A stretch of DNA of 64,000 bases from an uncultured Lacinutrix sp. (GTDB lineage Bacteria > Bacteroidota > Bacteroidia > Flavobacteriales > Flavobacteriaceae): positions 482,800 through 546,799 of the forward strand of contig NZ_CANMRQ010000002.1 in assembly GCF_947500325.1 (NCBI RefSeq). The letters are read 5' to 3'. Shown piece by piece: positions 7,903-16,475 of the stretch (the first letter of the stretch is position 1; each line of letters opens with the position of its first letter). Made by a program: the position numbers and the translations under genes. The notes beneath the pieces are model-generated. The model saw only the letters and a list, made by a program, of their open reading frames with translations. It was not told where the DNA came from and ran no database searches.

Positions 7903-9072
7903 ATGAAAAATAAATCATCAAACCAAAGACGGAGAATAAGGCGTCAAAAACCGGCACAGAAGCAAGTGCAAAACGATAATTTCTTTGAATCACAAGTACA
8001 GCGCAAATGTGAAAAATGTGAAGATGAAGAAAAGAAAGGCGTTCAAAAAAAATCTAATGGAGAAACCAAAGGATCTAGTAAAAGTTTTTTTGGACATTAT
8101 ATGAATAACATAGGAAGTAAAGGAAATGGTATGTCTATACAAAATAGAGCTTTTTTCGAGGGGAAAATGCAAGATAATTTTGGGGATGTAAAGTTGCACA
8201 AGGATAAAGAAGCCGCTAGTGCAGCCAAAGAAATTGGAGCTAAAGCATTCACTTATAAAAACCATATAGTACTAAATAAAGCTCATTTTGAAGCGGGAAG
8301 TATAGAAGAAAAAAAGTTAATGGCACATGAATTAAAACATGTTCAACAACAAAAAAACGGAAGGCATGTTATTCAAATGATGCCTGAAGAAGAAAGTACT
8401 GAACCTACTAAAGAAGAAAACGAACAGCAAACTAAAGAAGAAGATGTTCAGGAAGCTTCAGAGGCAGATAACGTGATGATGGAAAAAGAAGCCGAACAGG
8501 AAGAAGAACGTATTATGACTCCTGAGTCTGTACCAGATTTTCAAACCTTTGGTATGCAAACAACCAAAAGAGTATATGCCAATTCAGTCACATTTGAAGG
8601 AAGCACAGATGCGACATTTGATGGAGGTATTGGATCTACTCGAAATTTAACAAGAACACCAAGTGAAGATTGTGTTGGATGTGCAGAGAATGATTGTTAT
8701 CATTATACAGGGCAATTACAAATAGACTATCATGTTGCTACTAGTGTTACATTGCCAGATGTACCGGAAGGATTAACAGATTGTCAACATGAACGTGTTA
8801 GAAATGCAATTGATAATGTGTTGGCACCACATGAACAAGATCATGTGACGGCTTTTAACCAGTATAATGGCACTGTGACTTTAGCTATAGATTATACTGG
8901 CTGTAGTGCTGGAATTCAGGAATTTGTGCAGCAATTACATGAAACTAATGAGGTAGCTCGTAAATCTTCAGCGCAGAGTGCTAGCGATGCGTTAGATCCT
9001 TTTCATATTTCGGTAGATATGGATTGTGAAGACCAAACATCAGCTGCGCCTCCTGAAGAACCAGTAGATTAA
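7903..9072 (+). CDS. Second eCIS core-domain (DUF4157) protein with a C-terminal HExxH domain
   Basis: A 389-residue protein 21 bases after the giant gene. The N-terminus is highly basic with VQRKCEKCEDEE (CxxC) near residue 38. The DUF4157 domain spans about 80-150 with HELKH at 142-146. A Glu/Lys/Thr-rich linker (about 160-205) leads to a cysteine-containing C-terminal domain with a second zinc-site-like motif, HEQDH at 310-314, followed by a helix ending in E. Cysteines at CVGCAENDC, TDC, TGC and MDC could form disulfides. Two HExxH motifs in one chain suggest two metallopeptidase-like folds; the second resembles DUF922-type Zn proteases only loosely. It may be a cargo protein or a processing enzyme for the particle; this is inference. 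Confidence 0.75.
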   Translation: MKNKSSNQRRRIRRQKPAQKQVQNDNFFESQVQRKCEKCEDEEKKGVQKKSNGETKGSSKSFFGHYMNNIGSKGNGMSIQNRAFFEGKMQDNFGDVKLHKDKEAASAAKEIGAKAFTYKNHIVLNKAHFEAGSIEEKKLMAHELKHVQQQKNGRHVIQMMPEEESTEPTKEENEQQTKEEDVQEASEADNVMMEKEAEQEEERIMTPESVPDFQTFGMQTTKRVYANSVTFEGSTDATFDGGIGSTRNLTRTPSEDCVGCAENDCYHYTGQLQIDYHVATSVTLPDVPEGLTDCQHERVRNAIDNVLAPHEQDHVTAFNQYNGTVTLAIDYTGCSAGIQEFVQQLHETNEVARKSSAQSASDALDPFHISVDMDCEDQTSAAPPEEPVD

Positions 9073-9147
9073 AAGTTAATCTGTTTGTTTACAGTTGAAT
9101 ATACTGTATCTTAACATTGTAAACTTCAATTGAATGATTGTAAAATA

Positions 9148-9159
9148 TTCGTTAACGAA
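9148..9159. promoter_or_regulatory. Perfect palindrome in the leader of the AAA+ gene
   Basis: TTCGTTAACGAA is a perfect 12-base palindrome, 18 bases before the ATG at 9178, followed by T6. A wider inverted pair, GTTTACA / TGTAAAC, lies at 9087-9093 and 9118-9124. It could be an operator or a weak terminator with read-through. Confidence 0.35.
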
Positions 9160-9177
9160 CTTTTTTAATTAAAAAAA

Positions 9178-10533
9178 ATGAAAACCGTCAAAAATAATGT
9201 AAAACCTATTACTATTCCGAGAAATAAATTTGATGCATGTATTAAAGGAATGAGCGAATTAATTATTCATCGTATTACTGCTGAAAATAATTCATCAAAT
9301 TTAGATTTAGAGTCTAGTATAAATGAAGAATTTAGTATTGGGATGAATGCGCTATTACAACTTGAAGATGGATTTTCTTTGGCTGAAAAAATAATTCTTC
9401 TTTTAGCAGTACTACCACATATACAGCCTGGATTTGTAGAAAAATTAATGAGTCAAGTGTTACCAAATGGAGGTGAATTTGTTGCATTTGGAGGAGTTAA
9501 AGGGCAACAATATCGTGGTATAATGCCTACAGGGGAAACCGCACTTTATATTTTAGCAGGAACTAATATTGAGGAGCGATTAAAATACCAGCAATTATTT
9601 AATAGTGATTGTTTATTTGCAATTCATGGTTTACTTCAATTACATGGTGCGGCACCAGGAGAACCAATTATGAGTGGAAAATTAATTCCAGATCCAGATT
9701 GGTTAGAAAAAATATTACTAGGTAAAGAATCTGCTCCAGTATATAGTGTTGAATTTCCAGCTAGAAAAATTCAAACTGAAATGTTATGGGAAGATTTGGT
9801 TTTACATCCACAAACATTAGAACAAATTAATGATATTCAAATATGGATGGAGTATAATCAACATGTTTTGAAAGATGTCTCCTTTGGAAGAAAAATAAAA
9901 CCAGGCTATCGCGTATTGTTTTATGGGCAAGCTGGTACCGGGAAAACCCTTACAGCTTCTTTACTGGGTAAAAAATTCGATATTCCTGTTTATAGAATTG
10001 ATTTGTCTTTGGTGGTTTCAAAATATATTGGTGAGACAGAAAAACATATAGAAATGGTTTTTAATAGAGCCGAACGAAAAAACTGGATCCTCTTTTTTGA
10101 TGAAGCAGATGCTCTCTTTGGAAAACGAACAAGTGTCCAAAGTTCAAATGATAAATTTGCGAATCAAGAAGTTTCGTATTTATTACAAAGAATAGAAGAT
10201 TTTAAAGGGTTGCTTATTTTGGCTTCAAATTTCAAGAATAATATAGATGATGCTTTTCTTAGGCGTTTTCATAATATTATTCACTTCCCTATTCCTGGAG
10301 CGAGCGAAAGGTATAAATTATGGACACAGAGTATTCCACAAGACATGTTTTTAAAAACAGAAATAGATTGGAAAGCAATTGCAGAAAAATATGAAATGAC
10401 AGGAGCAGAAATTATTAATGTTATGTATTATGCATCTCTAAGAGCATATGCTAAAAAAAGTAATGCTTTAAAGTTAGAGGATATTTATAGTAGCATAAAA
10501 AAAGAATTTGCAAAACAGGATAAAATTCTGTGA
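9178..10533 (+). CDS. eCIS AAA+ ATPase (Afp15/Pvc15-like)
   Basis: A 451-residue cytoplasmic ATPase. The AAA+ core shows Walker A GQAGTGKT at 250-257 and Walker B ILFFDEADALFGKR with Asp308-Glu309, then NQEVSYLLQRIEDF and ASNFKNNIDDAFLRRF (sensor and arginine-finger region). The N-terminal 200 residues form the extra domain usual for injection-system ATPases. Afp15-type ATPases are found in nearly all eCIS loci and help particle assembly or disassembly. The gene follows the cargo-like genes after 105 bases and is the last gene of the locus, ending before a bidirectional terminator. Start ATG 9178 has the TTAATTAAAAAAA leader seen also before 1053. Confidence 0.9.
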   Translation: MKTVKNNVKPITIPRNKFDACIKGMSELIIHRITAENNSSNLDLESSINEEFSIGMNALLQLEDGFSLAEKIILLLAVLPHIQPGFVEKLMSQVLPNGGEFVAFGGVKGQQYRGIMPTGETALYILAGTNIEERLKYQQLFNSDCLFAIHGLLQLHGAAPGEPIMSGKLIPDPDWLEKILLGKESAPVYSVEFPARKIQTEMLWEDLVLHPQTLEQINDIQIWMEYNQHVLKDVSFGRKIKPGYRVLFYGQAGTGKTLTASLLGKKFDIPVYRIDLSLVVSKYIGETEKHIEMVFNRAERKNWILFFDEADALFGKRTSVQSSNDKFANQEVSYLLQRIEDFKGLLILASNFKNNIDDAFLRRFHNIIHFPIPGASERYKLWTQSIPQDMFLKTEIDWKAIAEKYEMTGAEIINVMYYASLRAYAKKSNALKLEDIYSSIKKEFAKQDKIL

Positions 10534-10593
10534 TATTGGTAGTTTTATAAGTGTTCATAATTATATTATATCTAACTATCATTATAGAAAACC

Positions 10594-10623
10594 AAAAAAC
10601 CCGATCAATTTGATCGGGTTTTT
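10594..10623. terminator. Bidirectional terminator between eCIS locus and tRNA-Phe
   Basis: CCCGATCA / TGATCGGG with loop ATT, flanked by A6 on the left and T-run on the right, so it can stop transcription from both sides. It separates the plus-strand ATPase gene from the minus-strand tRNA. Confidence 0.85.
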
Positions 10624-10625
10624 AG

Positions 10626-10701
10626 TGGTGGTGCCTCCAGGAATCGAACCAGGGACACAAGGATTTTCAGTCCTTTGCTCTACCAACTGAGCTAAGGCAC
10701 C
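10626..10701 (-). tRNA. tRNA-Phe (GAA)
   Basis: Read on the minus strand the acceptor stem is GGTGCCT / AGGCACC, the anticodon loop is CTGAAAA giving anticodon GAA, the T arm is CTGG-TTCGATT-CCTG (loop flanked by the paired ends), and the 3' CCA is encoded at 10626-10628. The 3' end faces the eCIS locus. Confidence 0.97.
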
Positions 10702-10722
10702 AGTTGCATAAAAATGCGAGTG

Positions 10723-10754
10723 CAAATATAGTTTCAATTTTAATACTTGCAAAA
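10723..10754 (-). promoter_or_regulatory. Bacteroidota-type promoter of tRNA-Phe
   Basis: On the minus strand: TTTTG (10750-10754), 19 bases, then TATATTTG (10723-10730), an exact match to the TTTG / TAnnTTTG consensus. It sits 22 bases before the tRNA 5' end. Confidence 0.8.
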
Positions 10755-10804
10755 GAAAATTTGTAAAATTTCATTTTGTAAATTAGCTTTTTTCAATTTA
10801 GACT

Positions 10805-11533
10805 ATGAATTTAATCATTGATGTAGGTAATACGTATACTAAACTAGCTGTTTTTAAGCGTGATAAGATAAAAGACAAAGAAAGAGTTAAAACCAAAAAA
10901 ATTATTGAAGTAATTGAAAAACTTCAAGAAAAATATGACGATTTAAAGGTTGGTATCGTTTCTTCTGTTGGAAAACTTGATCAAAAAACGCTAGATTTTT
11001 TAGAAAAAAACCTACAATTAACCATTTTAAGTCATAAAACAAGAATACCATTTACTAATTTATACGGTACTCCAAAAACATTAGGAATTGATAGAATAGC
11101 TTTAGTTTGCGCTTCAGTAGAACAATTTCCAAATGAAAATGTATTAATTATTGATGCGGGTACATGTATTACTTTCGATTTTATAAATCATAAAAACGAA
11201 TACTTAGGAGGCGCTATTTCACCAGGAATTAGAATGCGTTATAAAGCTATGCATAATCAAACAGCCAATTTACCGTTATTAAAAACAGAAGTTCCAAAAA
11301 CTATTGTTGGAAACTCTACGGCAAGTTCAATGCATTCAGGAGTTGTTAACGGAGTTTTAAGAGAAATAGATGGTAATATTGAACAGTATGTTAAAGAATT
11401 TGGAGATTTAACAATTATTTTAACAGGAGGAGATGCTAAAATGTTGTCTAAACAATTAAAAAGTAGCATATTTGCGAACTCGAATTTCCTTTTAGAGGGA
11501 TTGAATTTTATTTTACAATATAATACACACTAA
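10805..11533 (+). CDS. coaX: Type III pantothenate kinase
   Basis: Phosphorylates pantothenate, the first step of coenzyme A synthesis, in the cytoplasm. It has the ASKHA-fold phosphate motif IIDVGNTYTK at residues 4-13, the family motif GTPKTLGIDR near 90, IDAGTCITFDF near 120 with the base-binding Asp, GGAISPGIRMR, and ILTGGDA near the C-terminus. Its 242 residues are the normal length. The start ATG fits the DVGNT position. Its stop overlaps the ATG of the outer-membrane gene (11533), a one-base overlap that points to one transcript running through to the small membrane protein. Confidence 0.95.
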   Translation: MNLIIDVGNTYTKLAVFKRDKIKDKERVKTKKIIEVIEKLQEKYDDLKVGIVSSVGKLDQKTLDFLEKNLQLTILSHKTRIPFTNLYGTPKTLGIDRIALVCASVEQFPNENVLIIDAGTCITFDFINHKNEYLGGAISPGIRMRYKAMHNQTANLPLLKTEVPKTIVGNSTASSMHSGVVNGVLREIDGNIEQYVKEFGDLTIILTGGDAKMLSKQLKSSIFANSNFLLEGLNFILQYNTH

Positions 11534-12846
11534 TGATAAAAAAACTTGTATTAGTTTTTATTGCATTATTTGCAATTCAAAGTTACGCCCAAGAAGGGAC
11601 AGCATCTCCTTATTCTTTTTATGGAATAGGATCTTTAAAATTTAAAGGGACAGTGGAGAATGGAAGCATGGGTGGATTGAGCATCTATAAAGATAGTATT
11701 CATGTGAATTTAAGGAACCCAGCTACTTATGCTGAAAATAATTTGTCGATCTTTCCATTTAACGGAGAAAGTAGACCTGTGAAATTTGCTGTTGGAGCAA
11801 GTACAACTTCTACTAATTTAGAAAGTAATTCTGGAGAGGCTAAAGTAAGTTCTACTACATTCGATTATTTGGCCTTATCTGTGCCTATAGGTAAATTAGG
11901 TTTTGGTTTTGGTTTATTGCCATATACTGCTGTTGGTTATAAGTTAGAAAATAGAAATAGCGATGGAGATTTAAATGAAAGATTTAGAGGAGAAGGCGGT
12001 TTGAATAAAGCATTTCTTTCAGTAGGTTATCAGTTTACAAAAAACTTTAGTGCTGGTATTGATGCTAATTATAATTTTGGAAACATTCAAAATAGTACTA
12101 TAGAATATAGATATAATAATGAAGGAGAGCCTTTACAATCTCAAACTCGTGAAAATAATCGTTCAGATTTAAGTGGTATAAATATTAATTTAGGCTTCCA
12201 TTATAAAGGTATGGTTACAGATAAATTAGAATTGCAATCTGCTTTTACTTATACTCCATCTAGTAGTTTAACATCTAAAAACACGCGTTCTTTTTCTACT
12301 ATTACAATCGATCCTTTAACAGGTTCAGAATTTGATATTGATACCATAGAAGGAGATTTAACGTCTTCTGGTCTAGACGAAACAGATTTAAAATTACCAT
12401 CACGTTTTTCTATTGGTGCTGGATTAGGAAAGCCTAACAAATGGTTTGCTGGTATAGAATATACTACTCAAAACACTAGTAAATTTTTTAATGAACTGTA
12501 TAATGATGGCGTCTCTAATTTTGAAAATGCATCAGGACTATCTATAGGAGGATTTTATATTCCTAAGTATAATAGTTTGTCAAGTTATTATAAAAGAGTA
12601 GTTTATAGAGCAGGTATGCGTTTTGAAAACACTGGTCTAAACATACAAAATCAGTCTATAAAAGAGTTTGGCATATCTTTTGGAGTAGGATTACCAGTTG
12701 GAAGATTATTCTCTAATACTAACTTAGGTTTCGAAATAGGAAACCGTGGTACAACAAGTGCTAATTTAATAAAAGAGAACTTTGTAAAATTCCAATTAAG
12801 TTTATCGTTAAACGACAGATGGTTTAACAAAAGAAAGTATGACTAA
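11533..12846 (+). CDS. Outer-membrane beta-barrel protein
   Basis: A 437-residue protein with a clear signal peptide (LVLVFIALFAIQSYAQ, cleavage about residue 20) and an alternating, Gly/aromatic-rich pattern over the whole length, as in outer-membrane barrels (for example SVGYQFTKNFSAGIDANY). The NLRNPATYAENNL segment near residue 60 resembles the plug-like N-terminus of FadL/PorV-type Bacteroidota barrels. It follows coaX with a one-base overlap and precedes a TPR protein and lptC, so an envelope role is likely. The substrate cannot be told from sequence. Confidence 0.75.
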   Translation: MIKKLVLVFIALFAIQSYAQEGTASPYSFYGIGSLKFKGTVENGSMGGLSIYKDSIHVNLRNPATYAENNLSIFPFNGESRPVKFAVGASTTSTNLESNSGEAKVSSTTFDYLALSVPIGKLGFGFGLLPYTAVGYKLENRNSDGDLNERFRGEGGLNKAFLSVGYQFTKNFSAGIDANYNFGNIQNSTIEYRYNNEGEPLQSQTRENNRSDLSGININLGFHYKGMVTDKLELQSAFTYTPSSSLTSKNTRSFSTITIDPLTGSEFDIDTIEGDLTSSGLDETDLKLPSRFSIGAGLGKPNKWFAGIEYTTQNTSKFFNELYNDGVSNFENASGLSIGGFYIPKYNSLSSYYKRVVYRAGMRFENTGLNIQNQSIKEFGISFGVGLPVGRLFSNTNLGFEIGNRGTTSANLIKENFVKFQLSLSLNDRWFNKRKYD

Positions 12847-12865
12847 CAGAGTAAAATTTAATATT

Positions 12866-14200
12866 ATGAAAACTAACATTACATTATTAATAGCTTTTTT
12901 GTTTTTAGGAACAAGTATAGGCTTTGCACAAGATACCGAAGAATGTAGAACAAACTTATCTATAATGAGTGAGTATGTTAAAGCAAAAAACTTTGATGCC
13001 GCTTATGCTCCTTATAAAAGTTTAGTAGCGACTTGTCCTAAGTATAATTCAGGATTATATAAATATGGAGAAGATATGTTTAAGCATTTTATTAAAAATG
13101 CTACTGGTGACAAAAAAGTGGGGTATATAAACGAACTTATAGCTATGTGGGATACAAGAGCTTTAAATTTTGCAAGTAAAACTCCTAAAGGTAAATATGA
13201 TGCTAAAAAAGCAGAGTTAAGATATGATAATAGAGAGTTATTAGGTTTAAATGATACTATGATTTATAATGAATTTGATGCAATCTTTAAATCAGATTTA
13301 AAAAACTTTAAAAGCCCTAAAGGTTTATATGTTTACTTCAAATATATGGTTAAGTTGTTTGATGCTAAGCAAAAAACGGCGCAAGAGTTATTTGATAAGT
13401 ATGATGATGTTGTAGGTAAGTTAGAAACTGAGGTTGAAAAGAATTCTGCTGAATTAAATAAATTAACAGCTAAAGAAGCTTCTGGAGCAACATTAACAAA
13501 AAAGGAGAAAAGATATAAGAAGTTTTATACACAAACATTAAGTGCTTTAGATAAGATTTCTGGTAGTGTAGATAGTGAAATTGGAGGAAGGGCAAATTGT
13601 GAAACTTTAATACCGCTATATCAAAAAGATTACGATGCTAATAAAAATAATGCACAGTGGTTACAACGTGCAATGAACAAATTACATGCAAAAGGATGTA
13701 AAGATGATCCAATGTTTGTAAAAGTTGTAAAGCAAAAGAATACAATAGAGCCAGATGCAGATACAGCATACTATTTATATTTAATTACTGGAGAGCAAAA
13801 GTATTTTGATCAATCATTATCATTACAAACAGATCCTTTTAAGAAAGCAAAATTGTATAAGAAAATTGCTGGAGGCTTTAAGTCTAAAGGAAAATATGGG
13901 AAAGCAAGACAGTACTATATGAAAGTTATGGAAATGAATCCTTCAGATAGAAGTCCATATTTACAGATAGCAGATATGTACGGTAAAAGTGCTAAAAATT
14001 GTGGAGGAGATAATTTTTCTCAACGTGCAGTATTTTGGTTAGCAGCACAAGCGGCAGAAAAAGGAGGAAGCTCTAAAGCTGCTAAAAGTTATAGAGGTTT
14101 AGCACCTACAAAAACTGAAATATTCAATAAGAATATGAGTGGAAAAACCATAAAAGTTGGATGCTGGATTCAAAGAAGTGTTACAGTGCCAAATGTATAA
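12866..14200 (+). CDS. Secreted TPR-repeat protein
   Basis: Starting at ATG 12866 (444 aa) gives a classical signal peptide (MKTNITLLIAFLFLGTSIGFAQ); an upstream ATG at 12839 would put nine polar residues ahead of it and overlap the previous gene, so I prefer 12866. The mature part has helical, TPR-like repeats, clearest near the C-terminus (KAKLYKKIAGGFKSKGKY, then KARQYYMKVMEMNPSDRSPY). A charged coiled-coil-like stretch lies around residues 190-230. It stands directly before lptC with no gap. The TPR fold suggests a scaffold in the periplasm. The partner is unknown. Confidence 0.75.
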   Translation: MKTNITLLIAFLFLGTSIGFAQDTEECRTNLSIMSEYVKAKNFDAAYAPYKSLVATCPKYNSGLYKYGEDMFKHFIKNATGDKKVGYINELIAMWDTRALNFASKTPKGKYDAKKAELRYDNRELLGLNDTMIYNEFDAIFKSDLKNFKSPKGLYVYFKYMVKLFDAKQKTAQELFDKYDDVVGKLETEVEKNSAELNKLTAKEASGATLTKKEKRYKKFYTQTLSALDKISGSVDSEIGGRANCETLIPLYQKDYDANKNNAQWLQRAMNKLHAKGCKDDPMFVKVVKQKNTIEPDADTAYYLYLITGEQKYFDQSLSLQTDPFKKAKLYKKIAGGFKSKGKYGKARQYYMKVMEMNPSDRSPYLQIADMYGKSAKNCGGDNFSQRAVFWLAAQAAEKGGSSKAAKSYRGLAPTKTEIFNKNMSGKTIKVGCWIQRSVTVPNV

Positions 14201-14761
14201 ATGAAAAATAAAAGTTTACATATTATAAAAAATGGAGTCATAGCATTAGCTGTGACTTTATTTTTTTCTTGTAAAAATAACTTTCAAGAGGTTCAAAAAA
14301 TAGGGGTTTCTGCTAACGAACCTCAAGGGATTGCAGAGAAGATAAATGCTAAAAGAACAGATTCTGGTCGTGTTGTTGCTAATTTAATTAGTAAAAAAAT
14401 GTTAGACTACGGTAATAGAGACTTTGCTTATTCTGAGTTTCCTGAAGGTGTAATACTTCATATTTATGATGGTAATAATAGTAAAACGAAAACTACTATT
14501 GTTTCAGATTATGCTATTTTATATTCAGAAACAGACGTTATAGATTTACAAGGAAATGTTATTATAGCTACTTCTCAAAAAGACTCATTATTTGCAGAGC
14601 AGTTATATTTTGATCAAAATAAAGAATGGTTGTTTACAAATTCAGCCGTAACCTATAAATCAAAAGATTATATCACTCACGGTAATGGTTTTGATTCTAA
14701 TCGAGATTTTTCTAAAGCAGAAGTTCTAGAAATAAAGGGTACTTTTGCTGTTAGTGAATAA
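14201..14761 (+). CDS. lptC: LPS export protein LptC-like
   Basis: A 186-residue lipoprotein-like protein with hydrophobic N-terminus ending in FFSCKNN (lipobox Cys near residue 24). The body has the beta-jellyroll features of LptC: EGVILHIYD, TTIVSDYAILYSETDVIDLQGNVII, and EQLYFDQNKEWLFTNSAV, which are typical of Bacteroidota LptC. LptC couples the inner-membrane ABC transporter LptBFG to the LptA bridge in lipopolysaccharide export. It begins one base after the TPR gene stop. The lipoprotein anchor, rather than the transmembrane helix of E. coli, is usual in this phylum. Confidence 0.85.
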   Translation: MKNKSLHIIKNGVIALAVTLFFSCKNNFQEVQKIGVSANEPQGIAEKINAKRTDSGRVVANLISKKMLDYGNRDFAYSEFPEGVILHIYDGNNSKTKTTIVSDYAILYSETDVIDLQGNVIIATSQKDSLFAEQLYFDQNKEWLFTNSAVTYKSKDYITHGNGFDSNRDFSKAEVLEIKGTFAVSE

Positions 14762-14838
14762 TGTCTAAGATCTTAATATCTATTCTCACTCAAACTTTTT
14801 ATATATCTTTACTATTGTAAATTAATAATCTTATTACA

Positions 14839-15033
14839 TTGAAATATTTAAAATTCTCACAATTTATATACTTAATCGCTGGTATTTATTTTTTATACGA
14901 TGCAATAATGACCTGGAACAGTGATAGAAATCACGCTTACTTGTCTTTATTCTTATTTGCATTAGCAACATTTATGTTTTTCTTTAGAAGACGATTCCAT
15001 AAAAAATATGATGAGCGTAATAATTCTAAATAG
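14839..15033 (+). CDS. Small two-helix membrane protein
   Basis: A 64-residue protein starting at TTG 14839, with two hydrophobic helices (about 8-24 and 33-50) and a basic C-terminus RRRFHKKYDERNN. It is followed immediately by the CNNM-family gene. Small proteins of this kind occur between lptC and the hemolysin-like gene in related bacteria, to my knowledge. Function is unknown. It may be an accessory of one of its neighbours. Confidence 0.6.
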   Translation: MKYLKFSQFIYLIAGIYFLYDAIMTWNSDRNHAYLSLFLFALATFMFFFRRRFHKKYDERNNSK

Positions 15034-16329
15034 ATGACTACAGCAGCAGTTATTTTAATTATTGTTGTATCATTATTATTATCTGCATTCTTTTCTGGAA
15101 TGGAGATCGCTTATGTTTCTGCCAATAAAATTCATATTGAAATTGAAAAAAAACAAGATGACTTTTTAGCGAGAATTCTTTCGAAATTAACATCTAAACC
15201 ATCAAAGTTTATTGCCACTATGCTTATTGGTAACAATATTGCATTAGTTATTTATGGTTTTTTCATGGGTGATTTACTCATGAAATGGTTTCAAAAATTA
15301 ATTCCAACGCGTTTTGGTTTTCTAGATGTTTTATTAATCGATTTTAGTTTGCTATCTCAAACGGTTATCTCTACTCTGGTAATATTATTTACTGCAGAGT
15401 TTTTGCCTAAAGTGTTTTTTCAAATTTATAGTAATACCTTAATTAAAGTATTAGCTTTTCCTGCTTATTTATTTTACCTCGTGTTTACTTTTATTTCAGA
15501 TTTTGTGCTTTGGATTTCAGATTTTATACTTAAAAAATTCTTTAAAACAGAAGGAGATCAAGTTCAATTAGCTTTTACTAAAGTTGAGTTAGGTAACTAT
15601 ATAAGTGAGCAAATGGAATCTGTTGAAGCTCATGATGAAATTGACACGGAAATTCAAATCTTTCAAAATGCCTTAGAGTTTGCAGAGGTTAAAGCTAGAG
15701 AGGTTATGATACCGCGTACAGAGATTGTAGCTATAGATATAAACGATTCTGTGTCTAATTTGAGCGGTTTATTTACAGAAACAGGGCTTTCTAAAATATT
15801 AATATACAAAGAAACAATTGATGATATTGTAGGTTATGCTCATGCTTTCGAGCTTTTTAAAAAACCCAAAACAATTAAATCTATGCAATTACCTGTAGAG
15901 TTTGTGCCAGAAACTATGTTGGTAAATGATATTTTAAATGTCTTAACTAAGAAAAGAAAAAGTATTGCAGTTGTTTTAGATGAATATGGTGGGACATCTG
16001 GTATCATGACTGTAGAAGATATAGTAGAAGAACTCTTTGGCGAAATACAAGATGAACACGATACTATATTACTAAAAGAAGAAAAAATAGACGATTTAAA
16101 CTATGTGTTTTCTGCAAGATTAGAAGTTGACTATATTAACGAAACTTACAAGTTAAATTTACCTGAAGGAGAAAACTATGAAACATTAGGTGGTTTAATA
16201 GTAGATCATACAGAAGAAATTCCGCAACAAAACGATATTGTTGATACAGATAAATTTTTGTTTAAAATTATTGAAGTCTCTAATACTAAAATTGATTTAG
16301 TAACACTTGAAATAAAAGCAGACGATTAG
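15034..16329 (+). CDS. CNNM/CorC-HlyC family membrane protein with CBS domains
   Basis: A 431-residue inner-membrane protein with a DUF21/CNNM transmembrane region (about 1-190; FFSGMEIAYVSANK near 22), two CBS domains (about 205-330; VMIPRTEIVAI and TSGIMTVEDIVEELFGEI) and a CorC_HlyC domain (about 345-428; NYETLGGLIVDH). Members are called hemolysins for historical reasons and are thought to take part in Mg2+ or other ion efflux, or, as GldE, in gliding. The gliding gene neighbours are absent here, so I call it only by family. It starts immediately after the small membrane protein. Confidence 0.88.
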   Translation: MTTAAVILIIVVSLLLSAFFSGMEIAYVSANKIHIEIEKKQDDFLARILSKLTSKPSKFIATMLIGNNIALVIYGFFMGDLLMKWFQKLIPTRFGFLDVLLIDFSLLSQTVISTLVILFTAEFLPKVFFQIYSNTLIKVLAFPAYLFYLVFTFISDFVLWISDFILKKFFKTEGDQVQLAFTKVELGNYISEQMESVEAHDEIDTEIQIFQNALEFAEVKAREVMIPRTEIVAIDINDSVSNLSGLFTETGLSKILIYKETIDDIVGYAHAFELFKKPKTIKSMQLPVEFVPETMLVNDILNVLTKKRKSIAVVLDEYGGTSGIMTVEDIVEELFGEIQDEHDTILLKEEKIDDLNYVFSARLEVDYINETYKLNLPEGENYETLGGLIVDHTEEIPQQNDIVDTDKFLFKIIEVSNTKIDLVTLEIKADD

Positions 16330-16337
16330 TCTATATA

Positions 16338-16360
16338 ACAGACTGTTAAGTCTGGATTTT
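16338..16360 (+). terminator. Weak terminator-like hairpin after the CNNM gene
   Basis: CAGACT / AGTCTG with a 4-base loop followed by GATTTTT, nine bases after the stop at 16329. Confidence 0.45.
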
Positions 16361-16406
16361 TACTAAAAATCTTACGTAATATTAATTAATTTCAATTAAT
16401 GCAAAT

Positions 16407-16430
16407 TTCTGCTTTTATAATTAAGCAGAA
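16407..16430. promoter_or_regulatory. Inverted repeat upstream of the PpiD-like gene
   Basis: TTCTGCTT (16407-16414) and AAGCAGAA (16423-16430) form an 8-bp perfect inverted repeat, just before TATTTTCG (16436-16443), which resembles a -7 element. It could be an operator or hairpin. Confidence 0.35.
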
Positions 16431-16475
16431 AATGGTATTTTCGCCCACTATATTACATAAAATCTAATTCAACAG

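Noticed and set aside
10508..10690. Frame ending in VVVPPGIEPGTQGFSVLCSTN
   Set aside because: It is the antisense of tRNA-Phe and of the terminator; this string is a common false protein made from tRNA genes.
15034..16329. Naming the CNNM-family gene gldE
   Set aside because: gldE normally lies beside ssb and mutY; those are absent, so only the family name is justified.
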